In this document: positions 33,234 through 42,384 of the stretch, piece after piece
How positions within the stretch are numbered: position 1 is the first letter of the stretch
Layout: each line of letters begins with the position of its first letter
Origin: Planobacterium oryzisoli
GTDB lineage: Bacteria; Bacteroidota; Bacteroidia; Flavobacteriales; Weeksellaceae
DNA length: 64,000 nucleotides
Reading direction: 5' to 3'
Assembly (NCBI RefSeq): GCF_015354315.1
Contig: NZ_JADKYY010000003.1
Coordinates: 124,001 to 188,000 of the forward strand
Position numbers and translations under genes: made by a program
The notes under the pieces: generated by a model
What the model saw: only the letters and a program-made list of their open reading frames with translations
What the model was told of the DNA's origin: nothing
The model's database searches: none

Positions 33234-35879
33234 ATGTCGTTTTTTATTAAAAAAACCACCCTTTTAATGGTCCTCTTACTTTCTGCTTTAAGCTTTGCTC
33301 AGCAGCTTACTACATTGCAATTCGAAGTAAAAGGAAACTGCAGTATGTGTAAAGAGCGTATTGAGACTACAGCCAAGACTTTAGGTGCCCATTCTGCACA
33401 GTGGTCCGCTTCTTCACAAAAACTAACCATAGAACTGGACTCTTTAAAGACCAATCCAGAAAAAATCCTGCAGGGCATTGCTCGTGCAGGCCACGATAAT
33501 GAACTCTTTACTGCGCCCGACGATGTATACAGCGCGCTACCCAGCTGCTGCCTCTATGAGCGTGAAACCACCTCCCAATCCACACAGCTTAGCCAAGAGC
33601 AGTTTTTTGTGAAAGGAAACTGTGATATGTGTAAAGCGCGTATTGAAAATGCTGCGCTAAGTGCAGGCGCCAAAGCCGCCACCTGGGAAGCACACAACCA
33701 AACCCTTGTACTCTCCCTGGACGGTAGCATCTCTGCCGACACGATACTAAAGGCCATCGCACAGAGCGGGCATGATAATCAGCTCCATACAGCCCCTGAC
33801 GAAGTCTACAAAGCGCTTCCTTCCTGTTGCCTGTACGATAGAAAGGCCCCGTTAGGTAAAGTAACCCACCTGGTGCATTCCGACAGAAAACCTCAGGTAC
33901 AGGACCACGTTGACCATTCGGACCACGTTGATAAATCCATCGAAGGGGTAAGCATCACCAAAGCACAGGCCGCGACGAGCCTAAGTAACAAGAGCGCCGG
34001 TCTGGTTTTCAATATCTCTGAAAAGGAACTTTTAAAAGCGGCCTGCTGCAACCTGGCGGAAAGCTTCGAGACCAATGCGACCGTAGATGTAGCATTCAGC
34101 AATGCGGTGACTGGAACCAAACAGCTTAGAATGCTGGGCCTGGATCAAAAATACACCTCCCTTACTAAAGAGCTTCTTCCCGAAATCAGAGGTCTTGCCA
34201 GTGCGTACGGCCTTAATTTTATCCCGGGGCGGTGGATCCAAGGGATTCAACTCACCAAAGGAGGCAGTACTGTAACGGCAGGGTACGAAAGCATCACCGG
34301 CCAGATCAATACCGAACTTTTGAAATACGGCAGCGAACCGGAGACCGCACTTAACCTCTTTAGTGATATTAACGGAAGAAACGAGCTAAATATTACCAAT
34401 ACTTCTCCGCTCAGCACCAAATGGAACCAAAGTATCCTTCTCCATGCCAATGCGACGGTAGGAAAAATGGACTACAACGACGATGGTTTTCTGGACCAGC
34501 CTACAGGATCGCAGCTCAATATGACCTACCTGTTAAATTATAACGACCTGGAAAAAACCGGATGGGGTTCGCATTTTGGAATTAATGTTCTCAGCGACCA
34601 GCGCTACGGGGGACAAACGGACTTTGAGAGAAATGTACCGCAGAGTGAGCAGACCCCCTATGGAGTCGGAATTAAGATTGATCGGGCACAGTTATGGAAC
34701 AAAACTGGGTATATTTTCAAAGGAAAACCCTACCAGAGCATTGGGCTAATGAACCAGTTCACCTTCCATGAGCAAAACAGTTTCTATGGACCAAGAACCT
34801 ACCAAGGAAAACAAAACACTTTCTTTTCCAATTTGATTTTTGAAAGCATACTTGGGAATACCAACCATAAGTATAAGGCAGGGGCCAGCTTTCTGTACGA
34901 TAAGTACGACGAAACCTACCTGCAAAACCCCTACATGCGGAGCGAATCGGTACCTGGTCTATTCTTTGAGTACACCCTTACGGGCCTGAAATACACCCTA
35001 GTGGCAGGCGCCCGAACGGATTTTCATAATCTGGCAGGTACACAGTTCACCCCGCGGGTAAATTTCAAGTACGATATTACCCCCCAGCATATACTGCGCC
35101 TTTCCGCAGGCAAGGGATTTAGAACCGCCAATGTGTTTGCAGAAAGCCAGGCGTATTTCGCCTCCAACCGGGAAATCGTCATAACGCCCAGTGGCGGATC
35201 CATATACGGTTTAAAGCCTGAAATTGCATGGAACTACGGCGCCAGCCTTCAAAACCAGTTTAAGCTCTTTGGAAGAACCGCCTCACTGGTGACCGATTTC
35301 TTCCGTACCGATTTTACCGATCAGGTAGTCCTGGACCTGGACCAGTCGACCCGACAGATCCATTTTTACAATCTGGACGGAAGTTCCTTTGCCAACAGTC
35401 TGCAGACGCAGCTCGATCTAATTCCTTTACGCAACCTGGAACTGCGCCTTGCCTATAAGTACTACGATGTACAGACGGACTTTGCCAATGGCCGCAACAG
35501 CATTCCCTTTATTGCCAAGCACCGTGGTTTTGTAAATGCGGCGTACGCAACCCCGAAAAACAGCAAAGGAGGTTTCTGGAGTTTTGATACCACGCTTAAT
35601 TTGGTTGGAAAACAACGTCTGGCGGATACTTCTATGAACCCAGTGGCGTTTCAGCTTCCTGAGTACAGCGACCCGTATTCCACGCTCAACGCACAGATTG
35701 CGCGTAATTTCACCGAAAAATTTCGCCTCTATGCCGGTGCGGAGAACCTGACGGGAACCATGCAGGACAATCCGATTATAGATGCCGCCAATCCATTTGG
35801 CAATTACTTTGATGCCTCTATGGTCTATGCCCCGATTATGCCAGCAAACGTGTATGTAGGTGTAGATATTGCCTTTTAG
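33234..35879 (+). CDS. TonB-dependent receptor with two N-terminal heavy-metal (HMA) domains
   Basis: An 881-residue outer-membrane receptor. After a signal peptide (about 1-22) come two HMA-like repeats, residues 27-100 and 123-200. Each has GNC(S/D)MCK (C36/C39 and C130/C133), a matching GHDN stretch, and a terminal LPSCCLY pair. A histidine-rich linker follows (213-231, HSDHVDHSDH type), then the plug domain and barrel, with a third CC at 271-272 at the head of the plug. It probably imports or senses copper or another soft metal. The tandem domains are a clear internal duplication. The region 33085-33233 upstream contains three short hairpins but no promoter box that I could identify. Confidence 0.9.
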   Translation: MSFFIKKTTLLMVLLLSALSFAQQLTTLQFEVKGNCSMCKERIETTAKTLGAHSAQWSASSQKLTIELDSLKTNPEKILQGIARAGHDNELFTAPDDVYSALPSCCLYERETTSQSTQLSQEQFFVKGNCDMCKARIENAALSAGAKAATWEAHNQTLVLSLDGSISADTILKAIAQSGHDNQLHTAPDEVYKALPSCCLYDRKAPLGKVTHLVHSDRKPQVQDHVDHSDHVDKSIEGVSITKAQAATSLSNKSAGLVFNISEKELLKAACCNLAESFETNATVDVAFSNAVTGTKQLRMLGLDQKYTSLTKELLPEIRGLASAYGLNFIPGRWIQGIQLTKGGSTVTAGYESITGQINTELLKYGSEPETALNLFSDINGRNELNITNTSPLSTKWNQSILLHANATVGKMDYNDDGFLDQPTGSQLNMTYLLNYNDLEKTGWGSHFGINVLSDQRYGGQTDFERNVPQSEQTPYGVGIKIDRAQLWNKTGYIFKGKPYQSIGLMNQFTFHEQNSFYGPRTYQGKQNTFFSNLIFESILGNTNHKYKAGASFLYDKYDETYLQNPYMRSESVPGLFFEYTLTGLKYTLVAGARTDFHNLAGTQFTPRVNFKYDITPQHILRLSAGKGFRTANVFAESQAYFASNREIVITPSGGSIYGLKPEIAWNYGASLQNQFKLFGRTASLVTDFFRTDFTDQVVLDLDQSTRQIHFYNLDGSSFANSLQTQLDLIPLRNLELRLAYKYYDVQTDFANGRNSIPFIAKHRGFVNAAYATPKNSKGGFWSFDTTLNLVGKQRLADTSMNPVAFQLPEYSDPYSTLNAQIARNFTEKFRLYAGAENLTGTMQDNPIIDAANPFGNYFDASMVYAPIMPANVYVGVDIAF

Positions 35880-35902
35880 ACCTACCCTACCTTTCTAAAG
35901 CA

Positions 35903-35942
35903 AACTGCCCCCTAAAAGTGTAGATACTTTATGGGGGCAGTT
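35903..35942. terminator. Bidirectional terminator between the HMA-receptor gene and msrB
   Basis: AACTGCCCCC and GGGGGCAGTT form a 10-bp GC-rich stem, extended by further pairs inside. T residues follow on the forward side. Confidence 0.88.
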
Positions 35943-35977
35943 CGTTTTTAAGGGAGGGCTCTTTTTTAAACCGCCAC

Positions 35978-36520
35978 TTACGGTTGGTCCGGTTCAAAAT
36001 TTAAACTCACGGAGTTCATACAATAGCGCACGCCCGTGGGCGGTGGACCGTCATTGAAGACATGCCCTAAATGAGAATCGCACTTATTGCATACCACTTC
36101 AATGCGCTCCATACCGTGCGAGCTGTCTCGTAAGTACCGCACACCCCCCTTAATAGATTCGTAAAAGCTGGGCCACCCACAGGTGGATGCAAATTTCTGG
36201 TCGCTACGAAACAGATGATGACCGCACGCTGCACAGTAGTAGTTCCCTTTTTGGTCAAACTCATTGTACTTACCGGTAAAGGGTCTTTCGGTCCCCTTCT
36301 CACGAGCAATATAATACAGCTCGGGATTTAGCACTTTTTGCCACTCTGCATCGGAGAGCGTGACTTTTGCGGTATCGCCTTTTCTGTAGTATGGATTGCT
36401 TTTTGTATTTTCTTCCATCGAATTACTTTTTTGTGGTTGGTGTGGGCTACCGCATGCGACCAGTATCAGAAGCACGGAAGCCAGGATTGTATTATTCTTT
36501 ATCAGATCTTTCACTACCAA
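35978..36520 (-). CDS. msrB: Peptide-methionine (R)-S-oxide reductase, lipoprotein
   Basis: Repairs oxidised methionine in proteins. The zinc cysteines (C96/C99 in CAAC, C144/C147 in CNKC) and the catalytic cysteine C167 (RYCMNS) are all present. Unlike the common cytoplasmic form, it begins with a signal ending in LVAC (C23), so it is likely an exported lipoprotein acting in the periplasm. The start is not certain: the frame opens with TTG at 36520, with GTG at 36514 as an alternative. A TAATTTTG box lies just upstream on this strand. Confidence 0.9.
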   Translation of the reverse strand: MVVKDLIKNNTILASVLLILVACGSPHQPQKSNSMEENTKSNPYYRKGDTAKVTLSDAEWQKVLNPELYYIAREKGTERPFTGKYNEFDQKGNYYCAACGHHLFRSDQKFASTCGWPSFYESIKGGVRYLRDSSHGMERIEVVCNKCDSHLGHVFNDGPPPTGVRYCMNSVSLNFEPDQP

Positions 36521-36543
36521 ACAAAATTATTAAATTTAAGTGC

Positions 36544-37797
36544 ATGAAAACCATTAGCAACAACGAAAAAAAATATCTGCTTAATAGATATAAAGCATTA
36601 GCCACGGGACTGTTCCTGCTGATGGCCGTTGTGTTTGTGCTTAGCTCCTACCTGATAAGCGCGCATAGCATGCGGTGGCTTAGCTACGTTCGCGCATTCT
36701 CGGAGGCCGCCATGGTAGGGGCACTGGCAGACTGGTTTGCCGTCACGGCCCTCTTCCACTATCCTTTAGGACTAAAGATCCCGCACACCAATTTAATACA
36801 GAACAAGAAAGACCAGATAGGAGGCAATCTGGGGGATTTTGTTGTGAGTAATTTTCTGGCAACGGAGAATATTAGGCCGTACATAGCCCAGCTAAAAGTT
36901 TCCAACTATATGGCAAAATGGCTCTCTTCAGAGAGTAACCAGAAACTTCTGGTGAATGAAATAGCAGGGCACGTGGCGGGTATTTTAAACGAAATTGACC
37001 AGGATAAGGCAAAAGAATGGATAGCCTTACAGGGAAGGGAAATGCTGGACCTGGTGGATTTTGGAGAAATTCTGGGCTCGGGAATGCAGTACCTGCTGGA
37101 AGAGAATCTTCACCAATCCGCAGTAACGCAACTGAGCAGTAAAATCCGGGGGTTTATCTTGGAAAACCACGATCTTATCCGGACAAGGGTACAACAGCAA
37201 AGCTCCGCATTCATCCCGCGATTTATTGATAATTCCATAGCGGAAAAAATTACTTTAGGACTTGCCGAATATTTTCAGGAAGTAGAGGGGGATTCCGCAC
37301 ATCCCTTACGCGGTGAAATAGATGTGCAGCTGCAAAGGTATGCGCAAAACATGCGCAGCGATGAATCGTTAGAGAGGCATATTGAGTCCCTAAAACAGGG
37401 CATTTTGTCTAGCGACCGCTTGGATTCCTACAGCGGAGCGGTATTTTCTAAAGTAAAATCCACCCTAACCGATGAACTGACGCGTCAAGACTCCACACTG
37501 CTAAAATACCTTCGCGATAAAAGCGCAGATCTTGCCTATTCGCTGGAAAACGATCCGGTTCTGCAAAATAAGATAGACCGCTGGATACGTCTTACACTCT
37601 ACCGCACCTTTTTAAGAAAAAAGCACTTGGCTTCGGCCCTGATAAGCCGCACCGTAGAAGGTTGGGAAGGAAAGGAACTGAGCGAAAAACTGGAACTGGA
37701 AGTAGGTAAAGACCTTCAGTTCATACGTATTAACGGCACACTAGTGGGTGGACTGGTAGGTCTTATAATTTATTCCCTTTCGCAGCTTTTCAGCTAG
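36544..37797 (+). CDS. DUF445-family membrane protein
   Basis: A 417-residue protein with N-terminal membrane helices (about 20-50), a long helical middle and a C-terminal membrane segment ([17 protein letters not shown]). The length and the [19 protein letters not shown] segment are typical of DUF445 (YjiN-like), which has no known biochemical role. I chose the ATG at 36544; longer open frames overlap msrB. Its 3' end overlaps the stop of the convergent pyrD by four bases. Confidence 0.82.
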   Translation: MKTISNNEKKYLLNRYKALATGLFLLMAVVFVLSSYLISAHSMRWLSYVRAFSEAAMVGALADWFAVTALFHYPLGLKIPHTNLIQNKKDQIGGNLGDFVVSNFLATENIRPYIAQLKVSNYMAKWLSSESNQKLLVNEIAGHVAGILNEIDQDKAKEWIALQGREMLDLVDFGEILGSGMQYLLEENLHQSAVTQLSSKIRGFILENHDLIRTRVQQQSSAFIPRFIDNSIAEKITLGLAEYFQEVEGDSAHPLRGEIDVQLQRYAQNMRSDESLERHIESLKQGILSSDRLDSYSGAVFSKVKSTLTDELTRQDSTLLKYLRDKSADLAYSLENDPVLQNKIDRWIRLTLYRTFLRKKHLASALISRTVEGWEGKELSEKLELEVGKDLQFIRINGTLVGGLVGLIIYSLSQLFS

Positions 37798-38804
37798 CTA
37801 ACCTCCTTTAACAGCGCCTGATTGATCTCCCGAATCAGCTCGGGCCCCCGGTAGATAAACCCGGTATAGAGCTGTACAAGACTGGCCCCTGCCTGAAGTT
37901 TTTCCAGAGCATCCTGAGCACTTAAAATTCCTCCCACCCCTATTATTGGGAATGCACCGTTACTTTTTTCATGTAAGAACCGGATGACCTCTGTGGAGCG
38001 GTTTTTAAGCGGTGCGCCGGAAAGTCCCCCGGTCTCACTCTTTAAATGGGACTTAATTCCTGTGCGTCCGATGGTCGTGTTGGTGGCAATCACGCCGGCG
38101 ATTTGGGTCTTATCCACGATATCAATAATATCCAGTAGCTGCCCATCGGTTAGATCGGGCGCGATCTTCAGCAGAATGGGTTTTGCTTTACTTTGCAATG
38201 CGTTGTGCGTCTGTAGCGAAGACAATAATTCCATAAGCGGCTCTTTCTCCTGTAGCTCCCTGAGGTTGGGAGTGTTGGGGGAAGAAACGTTCACTACGAA
38301 ATAATCCACCACGGGATACAGTTGGTCATAACAGTACAGGTAATCCTCCACGGCCTTTTCGTTCGGGGTATCTTTATTTTTACCGATGTTTCCTCCAATA
38401 ACCACGCCCGCATTCTTCTTTAAACGCCGCACGGCATCCTCTACTCCGTTATTATTGAACCCCATCCGGTTTATTATGGCCTCATCCTCCACCAGGCGAA
38501 ACAAGCGCCGTGGTGGGTTTCCAGGCTGCGGCCGGGGCGTAAGGGTACCTATTTCAATGAATCCAAACCCCAATGCATCCAGCTCTTTAAAAGCGATCGC
38601 ATCCTTATCCATTCCCGCAGCCAGACCTACAGGGTTCTTAAAGGTTATTCCAAAGACAGTGCGCTCCAGTCGCTTATCGGTAAGTGGTTTTGGAAGCAGC
38701 CAGGAAATGAGCCAGGAAAAGCGGCGCAAAAGTGCAAAGGTTACGTGGTGGGCTTTCTCCGGATCGAGAAGAAAAAGCAAGGGCTTGAGAACGCGGCTGT
38801 ACAT
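37794..38804 (-). CDS. pyrD: Dihydroorotate dehydrogenase (quinone), class 2
   Basis: Oxidises dihydroorotate to orotate in pyrimidine synthesis, passing electrons to quinone. The 336-residue protein has the N-terminal membrane-associating helices of class 2 enzymes ([15 protein letters not shown]), the FMN region [13 protein letters not shown], the catalytic-serine region [14 protein letters not shown], and the C-terminal GVGGI motif. It is a single gene with its own promoter, divergent from glyS. Confidence 0.95.
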   Translation of the reverse strand: MYSRVLKPLLFLLDPEKAHHVTFALLRRFSWLISWLLPKPLTDKRLERTVFGITFKNPVGLAAGMDKDAIAFKELDALGFGFIEIGTLTPRPQPGNPPRRLFRLVEDEAIINRMGFNNNGVEDAVRRLKKNAGVVIGGNIGKNKDTPNEKAVEDYLYCYDQLYPVVDYFVVNVSSPNTPNLRELQEKEPLMELLSSLQTHNALQSKAKPILLKIAPDLTDGQLLDIIDIVDKTQIAGVIATNTTIGRTGIKSHLKSETGGLSGAPLKNRSTEVIRFLHEKSNGAFPIIGVGGILSAQDALEKLQAGASLVQLYTGFIYRGPELIREINQALLKEVS

Positions 38805-38820
38805 AATTGAAAAGTATAGA

Positions 38821-38828
38821 CAAATTTA
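38821..38828 (-). promoter_or_regulatory. -7 box of pyrD
   Basis: TAAATTTG on the reverse strand, 17 bases before the ATG at 38804. Confidence 0.6.
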
Positions 38829-38939
38829 AGGAAAAACCATGGACAATCCTTTTTTTACAGGACTTTACTTAACCCCAGCCTGCCCGATGGGCTACAGCAA
38901 GTTGGGGCGTTTGCCAAAGGCTTTTGAGAAAAATTTGCG

Positions 38940-38947
38940 TAATTTCG
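38940..38947 (+). promoter_or_regulatory. -7 box of glyS
   Basis: TAATTTCG, one change from TAnnTTTG, 20 bases before the ATG at 38967. Confidence 0.45.
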
Positions 38948-38966
38948 CACGAACAAATTATTTACA

Positions 38967-40508
38967 ATGGCAAAACAGGAAGACGCATTTAAGAAGGTGG
39001 TATCCCATGCGAAGGAATACGGGTTTATTTTCCCCAGCTCAGAGATCTATGACGGACTCTCAGCAGTATACGATTACGGTCAAAACGGCGTTGAACTGAA
39101 AAATAATATTAAGCAGTACTGGTGGAAAGCCATGGTACAGCTCAACGATAACATAGTGGGAATCGATTCGGCGATCCTGATGCATCCCACCGTATGGAAA
39201 GCATCCGGTCACGTGGATGCGTTCAACGACCCTTTAATTGACAATAAAGACTCCAAGAAGCGATTCCGGGCGGACGTACTAATAGAAGATTACTGCGCCA
39301 AGCTGGAAGATAAAGCAACTAAAGAGATAGAGAAAGCGCAAAAACGCTTTGGAGAAAGCTTTGATAAAGCCCAGTTTGAATCCACTAATGAGCGCGTGCT
39401 GCAGTACCGAGCAAAACAGCAGCAGATCCTCCAGCGCATGGCACGCTCCCTGGAAGCAAACGATTTGGCAGACGTGAAAAGTCTCATCGAAGAACTGGAA
39501 ATAGCAGATCCGGATACCGGCTCTAAAAACTGGACCGACGTGCGGCAGTTCAATCTAATGTTCGGAACCAAGCTGGGCGCCTCGGCCGATTCTGCAATGG
39601 ACCTTTATTTACGGCCCGAAACGGCGCAGGGAATTTTTGTCAATTTCCAGAACGTGCAAAAAACTTCCCGCCACAAGCTTCCCTTTGGAATTGCGCAGAT
39701 TGGTAAAGCCTTTAGAAACGAAATTGTAGCCCGGCAGTTTATATTTAGGATGCGGGAGTTCGAACAGATGGAAATGCAGTTTTTTGTACAGCCGGGAACC
39801 GAACTAGCGCAGTACGAGGCGTGGAAGCAAAAGAGACTTAACTGGCACCTTGCGCTGGGTCTGGGCCAGGAAAACTACCGTTTCCACGACCATGAGAAGC
39901 TGGCGCACTATGCCAATGCGGCGGCAGATATAGAGTTCAAGTTCCCGTTTGGATTTAAAGAACTTGAAGGAATCCATTCCCGCACCGATTTTGATCTGAA
40001 AGCACATGAGGAGTTCTCCGGGCGTAAATTGCAGTACTTTGACCCGGAACGTAACGAAAACTACGTACCGTATGTTGTGGAAACCTCCATCGGGTTGGAC
40101 CGGATGTTCCTTGCGCTTCTTTCCCACTGTTTAAAAGAGGAGACGCTTGTAGACGGCTCCGAGCGTACGGTGCTTTCCCTACCGCCTGCCCTGGCGCCCG
40201 TAAAAGCGGCCATTCTCCCACTAATGAAAAAAGACGGCCTGGGAGAGTATGCACAGAACATCTTTAACGATTTGAAATACGACTTTAACCTCATTTATGA
40301 AGAAAAGGACAGTATTGGCAAGAGGTACCGCAGAAACGACGCTTTAGGAACCCCTTACTGTATTACCGTAGACCACGACTCCTTAACAGATCATACCGTG
40401 ACCTTGAGAGACCGCGATACTATGGAGCAGACCCGTGTACCGGTCGCAGGACTTAGAAGCATCATTGAGGAAAAAACCAGTTTTAAAACGCTGCTCTCCC
40501 AAATCTAA
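38967..40508 (+). CDS. glyS: Glycine-tRNA ligase (dimeric type)
   Basis: Charges tRNA-Gly with glycine. The 513-residue single-chain enzyme is the alpha-2 (eukaryote-like) type, not the alpha2-beta2 form. It shows class II motifs including YLRPETAQGIFVNF near residue 212, the RNEI(V)ARQFIFRMREFEQME region and the C-terminal anticodon-binding domain. A tRNA-Gly(GCC) gene lies in this window at 46376. Confidence 0.96.
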   Translation: MAKQEDAFKKVVSHAKEYGFIFPSSEIYDGLSAVYDYGQNGVELKNNIKQYWWKAMVQLNDNIVGIDSAILMHPTVWKASGHVDAFNDPLIDNKDSKKRFRADVLIEDYCAKLEDKATKEIEKAQKRFGESFDKAQFESTNERVLQYRAKQQQILQRMARSLEANDLADVKSLIEELEIADPDTGSKNWTDVRQFNLMFGTKLGASADSAMDLYLRPETAQGIFVNFQNVQKTSRHKLPFGIAQIGKAFRNEIVARQFIFRMREFEQMEMQFFVQPGTELAQYEAWKQKRLNWHLALGLGQENYRFHDHEKLAHYANAAADIEFKFPFGFKELEGIHSRTDFDLKAHEEFSGRKLQYFDPERNENYVPYVVETSIGLDRMFLALLSHCLKEETLVDGSERTVLSLPPALAPVKAAILPLMKKDGLGEYAQNIFNDLKYDFNLIYEEKDSIGKRYRRNDALGTPYCITVDHDSLTDHTVTLRDRDTMEQTRVPVAGLRSIIEEKTSFKTLLSQI

Positions 40509-40588
40509 ATTTGTCTTTTGGACGTGGGGTCGCGTAGTACCTGCTGCGTTTTGCAAAAGGAATGCAGTGCTAACCGAATAAAAAAGTT

Positions 40589-41809
40589 ATGTTAAATATA
40601 GAATCCATCCGCGCGCAGTTTCCCATCCTTTCTGAGAAAATCAATGGGAAGCCGTTGGTATACCTGGACAATGCCGCCACATCGCAGAAGCCCTTACGTG
40701 TACTTAGCGCCTGGGAGAACTACTACCGCTCGTATAATGCGAACGTCCACCGTGGCATTCATACCTTAAGCCAAATCGCCACGGAGGAAATGGAAAATGC
40801 ACGGAAAAAAGTGCAGCGGTTTATAAATGCAGAGTTTGACCATGAAATTATATTTACCCGGGGCACCACCGAAGGACTGAATTTACTGGCCTATGCATTT
40901 ACCTCAAAACTGCGCCCAGGAGACGAGATTCTGATTTCCCATCTGGAACACCACTCCAATATAGTCCCTTGGCAAATGCTTTGCGAGCGAACCGGCGCAA
41001 AACTACAGGTGATTCCAATGAACGATTCGGGAGAGCTAGACCTCTTAGCCGTGGATGCACTTATTACAGAGAAAACGAAAATCGTCTCCATAAACCATAT
41101 TTCCAATGCACTGGGGGTAGTCAATCCCATCGAGTACATCATAAAAAGAGCGCGCGCACATTCCAGTGCCTACATAGTAATTGACGGCGCGCAGTCCGCG
41201 CCGCATCTAAAGATCGATGTGCAGGCAATGGACTGTGATTTCTTCGTGTTCTCCGGGCATAAGATGTATGCTCCGATGGGAGTAGGTGCCCTGTACGGTA
41301 AGGAAAAACACCTCCTGGACTTACCACCATTCCATGGCGGTGGAGAGATGATCGCAGAATGCACCTTTGAAAAGACAACCTATGCGGCTCTTCCCTTCAA
41401 GTTTGAAGCGGGCACGCCCAATGTAGGAGGAAATATTGCACTGGGGGCAGCCGTAGATTTCATAGAAGAAATCGGTCAGCAGCATATCGCTAAGCATGAG
41501 AACACATTACTGCACTACGCGCAGCAGCAATTGCTTTCTTTGGGCGGTGTAAAAATTTACGGACAGGATGCCTTGCGCGCGGGTGTGGTCTCCTTTACGC
41601 TCGAGGGCGCAGGTATTGCTTCCGATGCGGGAATGATTCTCGATAAACTAGGAATCGCTGTGCGCACCGGACACCATTGCACCCAACCCATTATGAATTT
41701 CTACGGTATAGCAGGTACCATCCGGGCGAGTTTTGCAGTATACAACACCCTAGAGGAAGTTGACCTGCTGGTAGAAGGGGTGAAGAAAGCCAAAAAAATG
41801 CTTCTCTAG
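40589..41809 (+). CDS. sufS: Cysteine desulfurase, SufS type
   Basis: PLP enzyme that takes sulfur from cysteine for iron-sulfur cluster assembly. The 406-residue protein has the PLP lysine K225 in FSGHKMYAPMG, the histidine in HHSNIVPW (near 121), and the sulfur-accepting cysteine C364 in GHHCTQP. No sufB, sufC, sufD or sufE lies nearby, so the rest of the system must be elsewhere. The 80 bases upstream carry no clear -7 box. Confidence 0.93.
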   Translation: MLNIESIRAQFPILSEKINGKPLVYLDNAATSQKPLRVLSAWENYYRSYNANVHRGIHTLSQIATEEMENARKKVQRFINAEFDHEIIFTRGTTEGLNLLAYAFTSKLRPGDEILISHLEHHSNIVPWQMLCERTGAKLQVIPMNDSGELDLLAVDALITEKTKIVSINHISNALGVVNPIEYIIKRARAHSSAYIVIDGAQSAPHLKIDVQAMDCDFFVFSGHKMYAPMGVGALYGKEKHLLDLPPFHGGGEMIAECTFEKTTYAALPFKFEAGTPNVGGNIALGAAVDFIEEIGQQHIAKHENTLLHYAQQQLLSLGGVKIYGQDALRAGVVSFTLEGAGIASDAGMILDKLGIAVRTGHHCTQPIMNFYGIAGTIRASFAVYNTLEEVDLLVEGVKKAKKMLL

Positions 41810-42222
41810 CGGACCTCTGCTCCACTGAGGGCGCGCAGGCGCAGTCCATACTTCCACTGAACAAAAGCAAATACCTGGTACAGCCTGTATTCAAATTCAA
41901 GTCCGTAGTTTTCATTGGGATCGTACTCTATAGCGGATTCTATGACATTACGATACCTCCCTGCATAGTAGTAGCTGTTCCACTCACTAACTAGTGCCTG
42001 GTTGCGTGCTTTCAGCACCTGTTCATTGTACATAGACTGAGGCTTAGCAATGGCATTGAGAAAGTAGTCGTACTGCGTGTCAAATACCAGGATTTCCCAC
42101 TCCCCTTCCTGGTTCTTTTCCGGTTTTATTACTGCAGAGGAATCGGAAGAAGCACGCTGCGTAGCGCAAGAATTTATCACAAATACACTAAATAACAAGT
42201 AAAAGATATAATGTGCTTTCAT
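41806..42222 (-). CDS. DUF6146-like lipoprotein
   Basis: A 138-residue lipoprotein with a signal ending in INSC (C19), followed by a low-complexity linker and a compact, aromatic-rich domain (WNSYYYAGRYRNVIESAIEYDP). I recognise it as a Bacteroidota family (DUF6146) without known function. It probably faces the periplasm or surface. It overlaps the sufS stop by four bases in convergent orientation and is divergent from the next receptor gene. Confidence 0.75.
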   Translation of the reverse strand: MKAHYIFYLLFSVFVINSCATQRASSDSSAVIKPEKNQEGEWEILVFDTQYDYFLNAIAKPQSMYNEQVLKARNQALVSEWNSYYYAGRYRNVIESAIEYDPNENYGLEFEYRLYQVFAFVQWKYGLRLRALSGAEVR

Positions 42223-42384
42223 AGCATTGGGATTTACCCTTTTAGATGCATAAATTAGGCCGCTGTTAAATTTACGGGAATGGGGTCGGAAAACATCCTG
42301 CGGATATTAGGTTTAATGGTATCATTATTGCAGAAAATGGGTAACACTATTACAATACAGTTTAAAGTCTTTGATATTCCTTCT

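Noticed and set aside
38839-39099. An 86-codon forward frame overlapping the start of glyS
   Set aside because: It crosses the glyS promoter and coding start in another frame and has no recognisable protein features.
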